Assembly (NCBI GenBank): GCA_946800325.1
Contig: OX326959.1
Span: 30,418,527 to 30,482,526 of the forward strand
Direction: 5' to 3'
Length of the DNA stretch: 64,000 nt
From: Luzula sylvatica
Taxonomy: Eukaryota; Streptophyta; Magnoliopsida; Poales; Juncaceae
Translations under genes and position numbers: made by a program
In this document: piece after piece, positions 51,226-63,670 of the stretch
Numbering within the stretch: position 1 is the first letter of the stretch
How the letters are laid out: every line of letters starts with the position of its first letter
Notes under the pieces: generated by a model
What the model was told of the DNA's origin: nothing
What the model saw: the letters and a program-made list of their open reading frames with translations, nothing else
The model's database searches: none

Positions 51226-52330
51226 TCAAAACGTTAAAATCTTGTTTTGAATCGAAAAATAAACTGCCTTAGTGTTTGTGAAATTTGGTGAAAAGTTATG
51301 TAGTAAAAGATACGATACAAATGATCTAAAAACACGTTATTTGAACTCCTCAAAGTGTTAAAATCTTGTTTTGAATCGAAAAACAAACTGTCATAGTGTT
51401 TATGAAATTTGGTGAAAAGTTATGTAGTAAAAGATACGATACAAATGATCTAAAAACACGTTATTTGAACTCCTCAAAACGTTAAAATCTTGTTTTGAAT
51501 CGAAAAATAAACTTCCTTAGTGTTTGTGAAATTTGGTGAAAAGTTATGTAGTAAAAGATACGATACAAATGATCTAAAAACACGTTATTTGAACTCCTCA
51601 AAGCGTTAAAATGTTGTTTTGAATCGAAAAACAAACTTCCTTAGTGTTTGTGAAATTTGGTGAAAAGTTGTGTAGTAAAAGATACGATACAAATGATCTA
51701 AAAACACGTTATTTGAACTCCTCAAAACGTTAAAATCTTGTTTTGAATCGAAAAATAAACTTCCTTAGTGTTTGTGAAATTTGGTGAAAAGTTATGTAGT
51801 AAAAGATACGATACAAATGATCTAAAAACACGTTATTTGAACTCCTCAAAGCGTTAAAATCTTGTTTTGAATCGAAAAACAAACTTTCTTAGTGTTTGTG
51901 AAATTTGGTGAAAAGTTGTGTAGTAAAAGATACGATACAAATGATCTAAAAACACGTTATTTGAACTCCTCAAAACGTTAAAATCTTGTTTTGAATCGAA
52001 AAATAAACTTCCTTAGTGTTTGTGAAATTTGGTGAAAAGTTATGTAGTAAAAGATACGATACAAATGATCTAAAAACACGTTATTTGAACTCCTCATAGC
52101 GTTAAAATCTTGTTTTGAATCGAAAAACAAACTTCCTTAGTGTTTGTGAAATTTAGTGAAAAGTTATGTAGTAAAAGATACGATACAAATGATCTAAAAA
52201 CATGTTATTTGAACTCCTCAAAGAGTTAAAATCTTGTTTTGAATCTAAAAACAAACTTCCTTAGTGCTTGTGAAATTTGGTGAAAAGTTATGTAGTAAAA
52301 GATACGATACAAATGATCTAAAAACATGTT
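51225..52330. repeat. Bridge segment of mixed monomers between two HOR domains
   Basis: About nine monomers link the 18-mer domain to the 28-mer domain. They include an AAAGTG/GTCATAG unit, dimers of the GTTATG/GTTGTG type, a TTTAGTG unit near 52153 and an AAAGAGTT/GTGCTTG unit near 52216. The last unit resembles the AAAGAGAT unit near 58914. Nothing other than satellite is present. Confidence 0.75.
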
Positions 52331-55300
52331 ATTTGAACTCCTCAAAACGTTAAAATCTTGTTTTGAATCGAAAAATAAACTTCCTTAATGTTTGTGAAAT
52401 TTGGTGAAAAGTTATGTAGTAAAAGATACGATACAAATGATCTAAAAACACGTTATTTGAACTGCTCATAGCGTTAAAATCTTGTTTTGAATCTAAAAAC
52501 AAACTTCCTTAGTGTTTGTGAAATTTGGTGAAAAGTTATGTAGTAAAAATACGATACAAATGATCTACAAACATGTTATTTGAACTCCTCAAAGCTTTAA
52601 AATCTTGTTTTGAATCGAAAAACAAATTTCCTTACTGTTTGTGAAATTTGGTGAAAAGTTATGTAGTAAAAGATACGATACAAATGATCTAAAAACACGT
52701 TATTTGAATTCCTCAAAGCGTTAAAATGTTGTTTTGAATCGAGAAACAAACTTCCTTAGTGTTTGTGAAATTTGGTGAAACGTTATGTAGTAAAAGATAC
52801 GATACAAATTATCTAAAAACATGTTATTTGAACTCCTCAAAGCGTTAAAATCTTGTTTTGAATCGAAAAACAAACTTTCTTAGTGTTTGTGAAATTTGGT
52901 GAAAATTTATGTAGTAAAAGATACGATACAAATGATCTAAAAACACGTTATTTGAACTCCTCAAAGCGTTAAAATCTTGTTTTGAATCGAAAAACAAACT
53001 TTCTTAGTGTTTGTGAAATTTGGTGAAAAGTTATGTAGTAAAAGATACGATACAAATGATCTAAAAACACGTTATTTGAACTCCTCAAAGCGTTAAAATC
53101 TTGTTTTGAATCGAAAAATAAACTTCCTTAGTGTTTGTGAAATTTGGTGAAAAGTTATGTAGTAAAAGATACGATACAAATGATCTAAAAACACGTTATT
53201 TGAACTCCTCAAAGCGTTAAAATCTTGTTTTGAATCGAAAAATAAACTTCCTTAGTGTTTGTGAAATTTGGTGAAAAGTTATGTAGTAAAAGATACGATA
53301 CAAATGATCTAAAAACACGTTATTTGAACTCCTCATAGCGTTAAAATCTTGTTTTGAATCTAAAAACAAACTTCCTTAGTGTTTGTGAAATTTGGTGAAA
53401 AGTTATGTAGTAAAAGATACGATACAAATGATCTACAAACATGTTATTTGAACTCCTCAAAGCTTTAAAATCTTGTTTTGAATCGAAAAACAAATTTCCT
53501 TACTGTTTGTGAAATTTGGTGAAAAGTTATGTAGTAAAAGATACGATACAAATGATCTAAAAACGCGTTATTTGAACTCCTCATAGCGTTAAAATCTAGT
53601 TTTGAATCTAAAAACAAACTTCCTTAGTGTTTGTGAAATTTGGTGAAAAGTTATGTAGTAAAAGATACGATACAAATGATCTACAAACATGTTATTTGAA
53701 CTCATCAAAGCTTTAAAATCTTGTTTTGAATCGAAAAACAAATTTCCTTACTGTTTGTGAAATTTGGTGAAAAGTTATGTAGTAAAAGATACGATACAAA
53801 TGATCTAAAAACACGTTATTTGAATTCCTCAAAGCGTTAAAATGTTGTTTTGAATCGAAAAACAAACTTCCTTAGTGTTTGTGAAATTTGGTGAAACGTT
53901 ATGTAGTAAAAGATACGATACAAATTATCTAAAGACATGTTATTTGAACTCCTCAAAGCGTTAAAATCTTGTTTTGAATCGAAAAACAAACTTTCTTAGT
54001 GTTTGTGAAATTTGGTGAAAAGTTATGAAGTAAAAGATACGATACAAATGATCTAAAAACACGTTATTTGAACTCCTCAAAGCGTTAAAATCTTGTTTTG
54101 AATCGAAAAACAAACTTTCTTAGTGTTTGTGAAATTTGGTGAAAAGTTATGTAGTAAAAGATACGATACAAATGATCTAAAAACACGTTATTTGAACTCC
54201 TCAAAGCGTTAAAATCTTGTTTTGAATCGAAAAATAAACTTCCTTAGTGTTTGTGAAATTTGGTGAAAAGTTATGTAGTAAAAGATACGATACAAATGAT
54301 CTAAAAACACGTTATTTGAACTCCTCATAGCGTTAAAATCTTGTTTTGAATCGAAAAACAAACTTCCTTAGTGTTTGTGAAATTTGGTGAAAAGTTATGT
54401 AGTAAAAGATACGATACAAATGATCTAAAAACATGTTATTTGAACTCCTCAAAGCGTTAAAATCTTGTTTTGAATCTAAAAACAAACTTTCTTAGTGTTT
54501 GTGAAATTTGGTGAAAAGTTATGTAGTAAAAGAAACGATACAAATGATCTAAAAACATGTTATTTGAACTCCTCAAAACGTTAAAATCTTGTTTTGAATC
54601 GAAAAATAAACTGCCTTAGTGTTTGTGAAATTTGGTGAAAAGTTATGTAGTAAAAGATACGATACAAATGATCTAAAAACAAGTTATTTGAACTCCTCAA
54701 AGTGTTAAAATCTTGTTTTGAATCGAAAAACAAACTGTCATAGTGTTTATGAAATTTGGTGAAAAGTTATGTAGTAAAAGATACGATACAAATGATCTAA
54801 AAACACGTTATTTGAACTCCTCAAAACGTTAAAATCTTGTTTTGAATCGAAAAATAAACTTCCTTAGTGTTTGTGAAATTTGGTGAAAAGTTATGTAGTA
54901 AAAGATACGATACAAATGATCTAAAAACACGTTATTTGAACTCCTCAAAGCGTTAAAATCTTGTTTTGAATCGAAAAACAAACTTTCTTAGTGTTTGTGA
55001 AATTTGGTGAAAAGTTATGTAGTAAAAGATACGATACAAATGATCTAAAAACACGTTATTTGAACTCCTCAAAACGTTAAAATCTTGTTTTGAATCGAAA
55101 AATAAACTTCCTTAGTGTTTGTGAAATTTGGTGAAAAGTTATGTAGTAAAAGATACGATACAAATGATCTAAAAACACGTTATTTGAACTCCTCAAAGCG
55201 TTAAAATCTTGTTTTGAATCGAAAAACAAACTTTCTTAGTGTTTGTGAAATTTGGTGAAAAGTTGTGTAGTAAAAGATACGATACAAATGATCTAAAAAC

Positions 55301-55800
55301 ACGTTATTTGAACTCCTCAAAACGTTAAAATCTTGTTTTGAATCGAAAAATAAACTTCCTTAGTGTTTGTGAAATTTGGTGAAAAGTTATGTAGTAAAAG
55401 ATACGATACAAATGATCTAAAAACACGTTATTTGAACTCCTCAAAGCGTTAAAATCTTGTTTTGAATCGAAAAACAAACTTTCTTAGTGTTTGTGAAATT
55501 TGGTGAAAAGTTGTGTAGTAAAAGATACGATACAAATGATCTAAAAACACGTTATTTGAACTCCTCAAAACGTTAAAATCTTGTTTTGAATCAAAAAATA
55601 AACTTCCTTAGTGTTTGTGAAATTTGGTGAAAAGTTGTGTAGTAAAAGATACGATACAAATGATCTAAAAACACGTTATTTGAACTCCTCATAGCGTTAA
55701 AATCTTGTTTTGAATCGAAAAACAAACTTCCTTAGTGTTTGTGAAATTTGGTGAAAAGTTATGTAGTAAAAGATACGATACAAATGATCTAAAAACATGT
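52330..55800. repeat. 28-monomer block, copy A (3,471 bp)
   Basis: The block runs from the AAAACG/TTCCTTAATG monomer (52381) to the next occurrence (55852), exactly 3,471 bp or 28 x 124 minus 1. The missing base is in the AAAAATACG unit near 52.55 kb. CTAGTTTT at 53596 pairs with 57067 at the same spacing. It includes the triple dimer at 54884-55627. Confidence 0.85.
54884..55627. repeat. Dimeric repeat expanded to 3 x 248 bp
   Basis: The AAAGCG/ACAAACTTTC monomer alternates three times with the AAAACG/ATAAACTTCC monomer. The second members read GTTATG, GTTGTG and GTTGTG, and the last has GAATCAAAAAAT. In copy A' (58.2-58.75 kb) only two pairs precede the same GAATCAAAAAAT unit, so copy number of this dimer changed between two otherwise collinear blocks. 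Confidence 0.8.
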
Positions 55801-58800
55801 TATTTGAACTCCTCAAAACGTTAAAATCTTGTTTTGAATCGAAAAATAAACTTCCTTAATGTTTGTGAAATTTGGTGAAAAGTTATGTAGTAAAAGATAC
55901 GATACAAATGATCTAAAAACACGTTATTTGAACTGCTCATAGCGTTAAAATCTTGTTTTGAATCTAAAAACAAACTTCCTTAGTGTTTGTGAAATTTGGT
56001 GAAAAGTTATGTAGTAAAAATACGATACAAATGATCTACAAACATGTTATTTGAACTCCTCAAAGCTTTAAAATCTTGTTTTGAATCGAAAAACAAATTT
56101 CCTTACTGTTTGTGAAATTTGGTGAAAAGTTATGTAGTAAAAGATACGATACAAATGATCTAAAAACACGTTATTTGAATTCCTCAAAGCGTTAAAATGT
56201 TGTTTTGAATCGAGAAACAAACTTCCTTAGTGTTTGTGAAATTTGGTGAAACGTTATGTAGTAAAAGATACGATACAAATTATCTAAAAACATGTTATTT
56301 GAACTCCTCAAAGCGTTAAAATCTTGTTTTGAATCGAAAAACAAACTTTCTTAGTGTTTGTGAAATTTGGTGAAAATTTATGTAGTAAAAGATACGATAC
56401 AAATGATCTAAAAACACGTTATTTGAACTCCTCAAAGCGTTAAAATCTTGTTTTGAATCGAAAAACAAACTTTCTTAGTGTTTGTGAAATTTGGTGAAAA
56501 GTTATGTAGTAAAAGATACGATACAAATGATCTAAAAACACGTTATTTGAACTCCTCAAAGCGTTAAAATCTTGTTTTGAATCGAAAAATAAACTTCCTT
56601 AGTGTTTGTGAAATTTGGTGAAAAGTTATGTAGTAAAAGATACGATACAAATGATCTAAAAACACGTTATTTGAACTCCTCAAAGCGTTAAAATCTTGTT
56701 TTGAATCGAAAAATAAACTTCCTTAGTGTTTGTGAAATTTGGTGAAAAGTTATGTAGTAAAAGATACGATACAAATGATCTAAAAACACGTTATTTGAAC
56801 TCCTCATAGCGTTAAAATCTTGTTTTGAATCTAAAAACAAACTTCCTTAGTGTTTGTGAAATTTGGTGAAAAGTTATGTAGTAAAAGATACGATACAAAT
56901 GATCTACAAACATGTTATTTGAACTCCTCAAAGCTTTAAAATCTTGTTTTGAATCGAAAAACAAATTTCCTTACTGTTTGTGAAATTTGGTGAAAAGTTA
57001 TGTAGTAAAAGATACGATACAAATGATCTAAAAACGCGTTATTTGAACTCCTCATAGCGTTAAAATCTAGTTTTGAATCTAAAAACAAACTTCCTTAGTG
57101 TTTGTGAAATTTGGTGAAAAGTTATGTAGTAAAAGATACGATACAAATGATCTACAAACATGTTATTTGAACTCATCAAAGCTTTAAAATCTTGTTTTGA
57201 ATCGAAAAACAAATTTCCTTACTGTTTGTGAAATTTGGTGAAAAGTTATGTAGTAAAAGATACGATACAAATGATCTAAAAACACGTTATTTGAATTCCT
57301 CAAAGCGTTAAAATGTTGTTTTGAATCGAAAAACAAACTTTCTTAGTGTTTGTGAAATTTGGTGAAAAGTTATGAAGTAAAAGATACGATACAAATGATC
57401 TAAAAACACGTTATTTGAACTCCTCAAAGCGTTAAAATCTTGTTTTGAATCGAAAAACAAACTTTCTTAGTGTTTGTGAAATTTGGTGAAAAGTTATGTA
57501 GTAAAAGATACGATACAAATGATCTAAAAACACGTTATTTGAACTCCTCAAAGCGTTAAAATCTTGTTTTGAATCGAAAAATAAACTTCCTTAGTGTTTG
57601 TGAAATTTGGTGAAAAGTTATGTAGTAAAAGATACGATACAAATGATCTAAAAACACGTTATTTGAACTCCTCATAGCGTTAAAATCTTGTTTTGAATCG
57701 AAAAACAAACTTCCTTAGTGTTTGTGAAATTTGGTGAAAAGTTATGTAGTAAAAGATACGATACAAATGATCTAAAAACATGTTATTTGAACTCCTCAAA
57801 GCGTTAAAATCTTGTTTTGAATCTAAAAACAAACTTTCTTAGTGTTTGTGAAATTTGGTGAAAAGTTATGTAGTAAAAGAAACGATACAAATGATCTAAA
57901 AACATGTTATTTGAACTCCTCAAAACGTTAAAATCTTGTTTTGAATCGAAAAATAAACTGCCTTAGTGTTTGTGAAATTTGGTGAAAAGTTATGTAGTAA
58001 AAGATACGATACAAATGATCTAAAAACAAGTTATTTGAACTCCTCAAAGTGTTAAAATCTTGTTTTGAATCGAAAAACAAACTGTCATAGTGTTTATGAA
58101 ATTTGGTGAAAAGTTATGTAGTAAAAGATACGATACAAATGATCTAAAAACACGTTATTTGAACTCCTCAAAACGTTAAAATCTTGTTTTGAATCGAAAA
58201 ATAAACTTCCTTAGTGTTTGTGAAATTTGGTGAAAAGTTATGTAGTAAAAGATACGATACAAATGATCTAAAAACACGTTATTTGAACTCCTCAAAGCGT
58301 TAAAATCTTGTTTTGAATCGAAAAACAAACTTTCTTAGTGTTTGTGAAATTTGGTGAAAAGTTGTGTAGTAAAAGATACGATACAAATGATCTAAAAACA
58401 CGTTATTTGAACTCCTCAAAACGTTAAAATCTTGTTTTGAATCGAAAAATAAACTTCCTTAGTGTTTGTGAAATTTGGTGAAAAGTTATGTAGTAAAAGA
58501 TACGATACAAATGATCTAAAAACACGTTATTTGAACTCCTCAAAGCGTTAAAATCTTGTTTTGAATCGAAAAACAAACTTTCTTAGTGTTTGTGAAATTT
58601 GGTGAAAAGTTGTGTAGTAAAAGATACGATACAAATGATCTAAAAACACGTTATTTGAACTCCTCAAAACGTTAAAATCTTGTTTTGAATCAAAAAATAA
58701 ACTTCCTTAGTGTTTGTGAAATTTGGTGAAAAGTTGTGTAGTAAAAGATACGATACAAATGATCTAAAAACACGTTATTTGAACTCCTCATAGCGTTAAA

Positions 58801-58900
58801 ATCTTGTTTTGAATCGAAAAACAAACTTCCTTAGTGTTTGTGAAATTTGGTGAAAAGTTATGTAGTAAAAGATACGATACAAATGATCTAAAAACATGTT
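55800..58900. repeat. 28-monomer block, shortened copy A'
   Basis: The block is collinear with 52330-55800 at spacing 3,471 up to about 57330. Spacing then falls to 3,347 (GTTATGAAG at 54021 and 57368: one monomer lost) and to 3,099 (TCAAAAAAT at 55591 and 58690: two more lost). The first loss joins a C77G monomer directly to an ACAAACTTTC tail near 57315-57342, skipping the GAAACGTTATG/AAAGACATG unit. Confidence 0.82.
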
Positions 58901-60590
58901 ATTTGAACTCCTCAAAGAGATAAAATCTTGTTTTGAATCTAAAAACAAACTTCCTTAGTGCTTGTGAAATTTGGTGAAAAGTTATGTAGTAAAAGATACG
59001 ATACAAATGATCTAAAAACACGTTATTTGAACTCCTCAAAGCGTTAAAATCTTGTTTTGAATCGAAAAAAAAACTTCCTTAGTGTTTGTGAAATTTGGTG
59101 AAAAGTTATGTAGTAAAAGATACGATACAAATGATCTAAAAACAAGTTATTTGAACTCCTCAAAGTGTTAAAATCTTGTTTTGAATCGAAAAACAAACTG
59201 TCATAGTGTTTATGAAATTTGGTGAAAAGTTATGTAGTAAAAGATACGATACAAATGATCTAAAAACACGTTATTTGAACTCCTCAAAACGTTAAAATCT
59301 TGTTTTGAATCGAAAAATAAACTTCCTTAGTGTTTGTGAAATTTGGTGAAAAGTTATGTAGTAAAAGATACGATACAAATGATCTAAAAACACGTTATTT
59401 GAACTCCTCAAAGCGTTAAAATCTTGTTTTGAATCGAAAAACAAACTTCCTTAGTGTTTGTGAAATTTGGTGAAAAGTTATGTAGTAAAAGATACGATAC
59501 AAATGATCTAAAAACACGTTATTTGAACTCCTCAAAGCGTTAAAATCTTGTTTTGAATCGAAAAATAAACTTCCTTAGTGTTTGTGAAATTTGGTGAAAA
59601 GTTATGTAGTAAAAGATACTATACAAATGATCTAAAAACACGTTATTTGAACTCCTCAAAGCGTTAAAATCTTGTTTTGAATCTAAAAACAAACTTTCTT
59701 AGTGTTTGTGAAATTTGGTGAAAAGTTATGTAGTAAAAGATACGATACAAATGATCTAAAAACATGTTATTTGAACTCCTCAAAGCGTTAAAATCTTGTT
59801 TTGAATCGAAAAACAAACTGTCATAGTGTTTGTGAAATTTGGTGAAAAGTTATGTAGTAAAAGATACGATACAAATGATCTAAAAACACGTTATTTGAAT
59901 TCCTCAAAGCGTTAAAATGTTGTTTTGAATCGAAAAAAAAACTTCCTTAGTGTTTGTGAAATTTGGTGAAAACTTATGTAGTAAAAGATACGATACAAAT
60001 TATCTAAAAACATGTTATTTGAACTCCTCAAAGCGTTAAAATCTTGTTTTGAATCGAAAAACAAACTTCCTTAGTGTTTGTGAAATTTGGTGAAAAGTTA
60101 TGTAGTAAAAGATACGATACAAATGATCTAAAAACACGTTATTTGAACTCCTCAAAGCGTTAAAATCTTGTTTTGAATCGAAAAACAAACTTTCTTAGTG
60201 TTTGTGAAATTTGGTGAAAAGTTATGTAGTAAAAGATACGATACAAATGATCTAAAAACACGTTATTTGAACTCCTCAAAGCGTTAAAATCTTGTTTTGA
60301 ATCGAAAAATAAACTTCCTTAGTGTTTGTGAAATTTGGTGAAAAGTTATGTAGTAAAAGATACGATACAAATGATCTAAAAACACGTTATTTGAACTCCT
60401 CATAGCGTTAAAATCTTGTTTTGAATCGAAAAACAAACTTCCTTAGTGTTTGTGAAATTTGGTGAAAAGTTATGTAGTAAAAGATACGATACAAATGATC
60501 TAAAAACATGTTATTTGAACTCCTCAAAGCGTTAAAATCTTGTTTTGAATCTAAAAACAAACTTTCTTAGTGTTTGTGAAATTTGGTGAA
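58900..60590. repeat. Segment resembling 17.0-19.7 kb inserted between block copies
   Basis: The monomer order is GTGCTTG, C96A, ACAAGTT/GTCATAG, AAAACG, then GATACTATAC (near 59617), G90T, GTCATAG, GAATTC/C77G, AAAACTTATG. This repeats the order found near 22.6-23.4 kb and in part at 17.0-19.2 kb. It separates A' from A'' and contains only satellite. Confidence 0.7.
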
Positions 60591-61309
60591 AAGTTACGTA
60601 GTAAAAGAAACGATACAAACGATCTAAAAACATGTTATTTGAACTCCTCAAAACGTTAAAATCTTGTTTTGAATCGAAAAATAAACTTCCTTAATGTTTG
60701 TGAAATTTGGTGAAAAGTTATGTAGTAAAAGATACGATACAAATGATCTAAAAACACGTTATTTGAACTGCTCATAGCGTTAAAATCTTGTTTTGAATCT
60801 AAAAACAAACTTCCTTAGTGTTTGTGAAATTTGGTGAAAAGTTATGTAGTAAAAATACGATACAAATGATCTACAAACATGTTATTTGAACTCCTCAAAG
60901 CTTTAAAATCTTGTTTTGAATCGAAAAACAAATTTCCTTACTGTTTGTGAAATTTGGTGAAAAGTTATGTAGTAAAAGATACGATACAAATGATCTAAAA
61001 ACACGTTATTTGAATTCCTCAAAGCGTTAAAATGTTGTTTTGAATCGAGAAACAAACTTCCTTAGTGTTTGTGAAATTTGGTGAAACGTTATGTAGTAAA
61101 AGATACGATACAAATTATCTAAAAACATGTTATTTGAACTCCTCAAAGCGTTAAAATCTTGTTTTGAATCGAAAAACAAACTTTCTTAGTGTTTGTGAAA
61201 TTTGGTGAAAATTTATGTAGTAAAAGATACGATACAAATGATCTAAAAACACGTTATTTGAACTCCTCAAAGCGTTAAAATCTTGTTTTGAATCGAAAAA
61301 CAAACTTTC

Positions 61310-63670
61310 TTAGTGTTTGTGAAATTTGGTGAAAAGTTATGTAGTAAAAGATACGATACAAATGATCTAAAAACACGTTATTTGAACTCCTCAAAGCGTT
61401 AAAATCTTGTTTTGAATCGAAAAATAAACTTCCTTAGTGTTTGTGAAATTTGGTGAAAAGTTATGTAGTAAAAGATACGATACAAATGATCTAAAAACAC
61501 GTTATTTGAACTCCTCAAAGCGTTAAAATCTTGTTTTGAATCGAAAAATAAACTTCCTTAGTGTTTGTGAAATTTGGTGAAAAGTTATGTAGTAAAAGAT
61601 ACGATACAAATGATCTAAAAACACGTTATTTGAACTCCTCATAGCGTTAAAATCTTGTTTTGAATCTAAAAACAAACTTCCTTAGTGTTTGTGAAATTTG
61701 GTGAAAAGTTATGTAGTAAAAGATACGATACAAATGATCTACAAACATGTTATTTGAACTCCTCAAAGCTTTAAAATCTTGTTTTGAATAGAAAAACAAA
61801 TTTCCTTACTGTTTGTGAAATTTGGTGAAAAGTTATGTAGTAAAAGATACGATACAAATGATCTAAAAACGCGTTATTTGAACTCCTCATAGCGTTAAAA
61901 TCTAGTTTTGAATCTAAAAACAAACTTCCTTAGTGTTTGTGAAATTTGGTGAAAAGTTATGTAGTAAAAGATACGATACAAATGATCTACAAACATGTTA
62001 TTTGAACTCATCAAAGCTTTAAAATCTTGTTTTGAATCGAAAAACAAATTTCCTTACTGTTTGTGAAATTTGGTGAAAAGTTATGTAGTAAAAGATACGA
62101 TACAAATGATCTAAAAACACGTTATTTGAATTCCTCAAAGCGTTAAAATGTTGTTTTGAATCGAAAAACAAACTTCCTTAGTGTTTGTGAAATTTGGTGA
62201 AACGTTATGTAGTAAAAGATACGATACAAATTATCTAAAGACAAGTTATTTGAACTCCTCAAAGCGTTAAAATCTTGTTTTGAATCGAAAAACAAACTTT
62301 CTTAGTGTTTGTGAAATTTGGTGAAAAGTTATGAAGTAAAAGATACGATACAAATGATCTAAAAACACGTTATTTGAACTCCTCAAAGCATTAAAATCTT
62401 GTTTTGAATCGAAAAACAAATTTCTTAGTGTTTGTGAAATTTGGTGAAAAGTTATGTAGTAAAAGATACGATACAAATGATCTAAAAACATGTTATTTGA
62501 ACTCCTCAAAGCGTTAAAATCTTGTTTTGAATCGAAAAACAAACTGTCATAGTGTTTGTGAAATTTGGTGAAAAGTTATGTAGTAAAAGATACGATACAA
62601 ATGATCTAAAAACACGTTATTTGAACTCCTCAAAGCGTTAAAATCTTGTTTTGAATCGAAAAATAAACTTCCTTAGTGTTTGTGAAATTTGGTGAAAAGT
62701 TATGTAGTAAAAGATACGATACAAATGATCTAAAAACACGTTATTTGAACTCCTCAAAGCGTTAAAATCTTGTTTTGAATCGAAAAATAAACTTCCTTAG
62801 TGTTTGTGAAATTTGGTGAAAAGTTATGTAGTAAAAGATACGATACAAATGATCTAAAAACACGTTATTTGAACTCCTCATAGCGTTAAAATCTTGTTTT
62901 GAATCTAAAAACAAACTTCCTTAGTGTTTGTGAAATTTGGTGAAAAGTTATGTAGTAAAAGATACGATACAAATGATCTACAAACATGTTATTTGAACTC
63001 CTCAAAGCTTTAAAATCTTGTTTTGAATCGAAAAACAAATTTCCTTACTGTTTGTGAAATTTGGTGAAAAGTTATGTAGTAAAAGATACGATACAAATGA
63101 TCTAAAAACGCGTTATTTGAACTCCTCATAGCGTTAAAATCTAGTTTTGAATCTAAAAACAAACTTCCTTAGTGTTTGTGAAATTTGGTGAAAAGTTATG
63201 TAGTAAAAGATACGATACAAATGATCTACAAACATGTTATTTGAACTCATCAAAGCTTTAAAATCTTGTTTTGAATCGAAAAACAAATTTCCTTACTGTT
63301 TGTGAAATTTGGTGAAAAGTTATGTAGTAAAAGATACGATACAAATGATCTAAAAACACGTTATTTGAATTCCTCAAAGCGTTAAAATGTTGTTTTGAAT
63401 CGAAAAACAAACTTCCTTAGTGTTTGTGAAATTTGGTGAAACGTTATGTAGTAAAAGATACGATACAAATTATCTAAAGACATGTTATTTGAACTCCTCA
63501 AAGCGTTAAAATCTTGTTTTGAATCGAAAAACAAACTTTCTTAGTGTTTGTGAAATTTGGTGAAAAGTTATGAAGTAAAAGATACGATACAAATGATCTA
63601 AAAACACGTTATTTGAACTCCTCAAAGCGTTAAAATCTTGTTTTGAATCGAAAAACAAACTTTCTTAGTG
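61310..63670. repeat. Nested 10-monomer duplication (1,239-bp spacing)
   Basis: CTAGTTTT (61902 and 63141) and GTTATGAAG (62328 and 63567) are 1,239 bp apart. 61310-62430 matches 62549-63670. The length is 10 x 124 minus the base lost near 62420. One copy reads AAAGACAAG where the other reads AAAGACATG. Confidence 0.82.
62330..62452. repeat. 123-bp monomer that creates the second spurious open frame
   Basis: One C is missing (CAAATTTCTTAG instead of CAAACTTTCTTAG near 62420), so two successive units stay in frame on the minus strand, giving the frame at 62267-62542. As at 26.4 kb, the start is TTG and the peptide is a doubled 41-residue block. The two frames arose from different single-base deletions, which argues further against coding function. 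Confidence 0.9.

Noticed and set aside
62267..62542. 91-codon minus-strand open frame
   Set aside because: Same artefact from a different 1-bp deletion near 62420; start is TTG.
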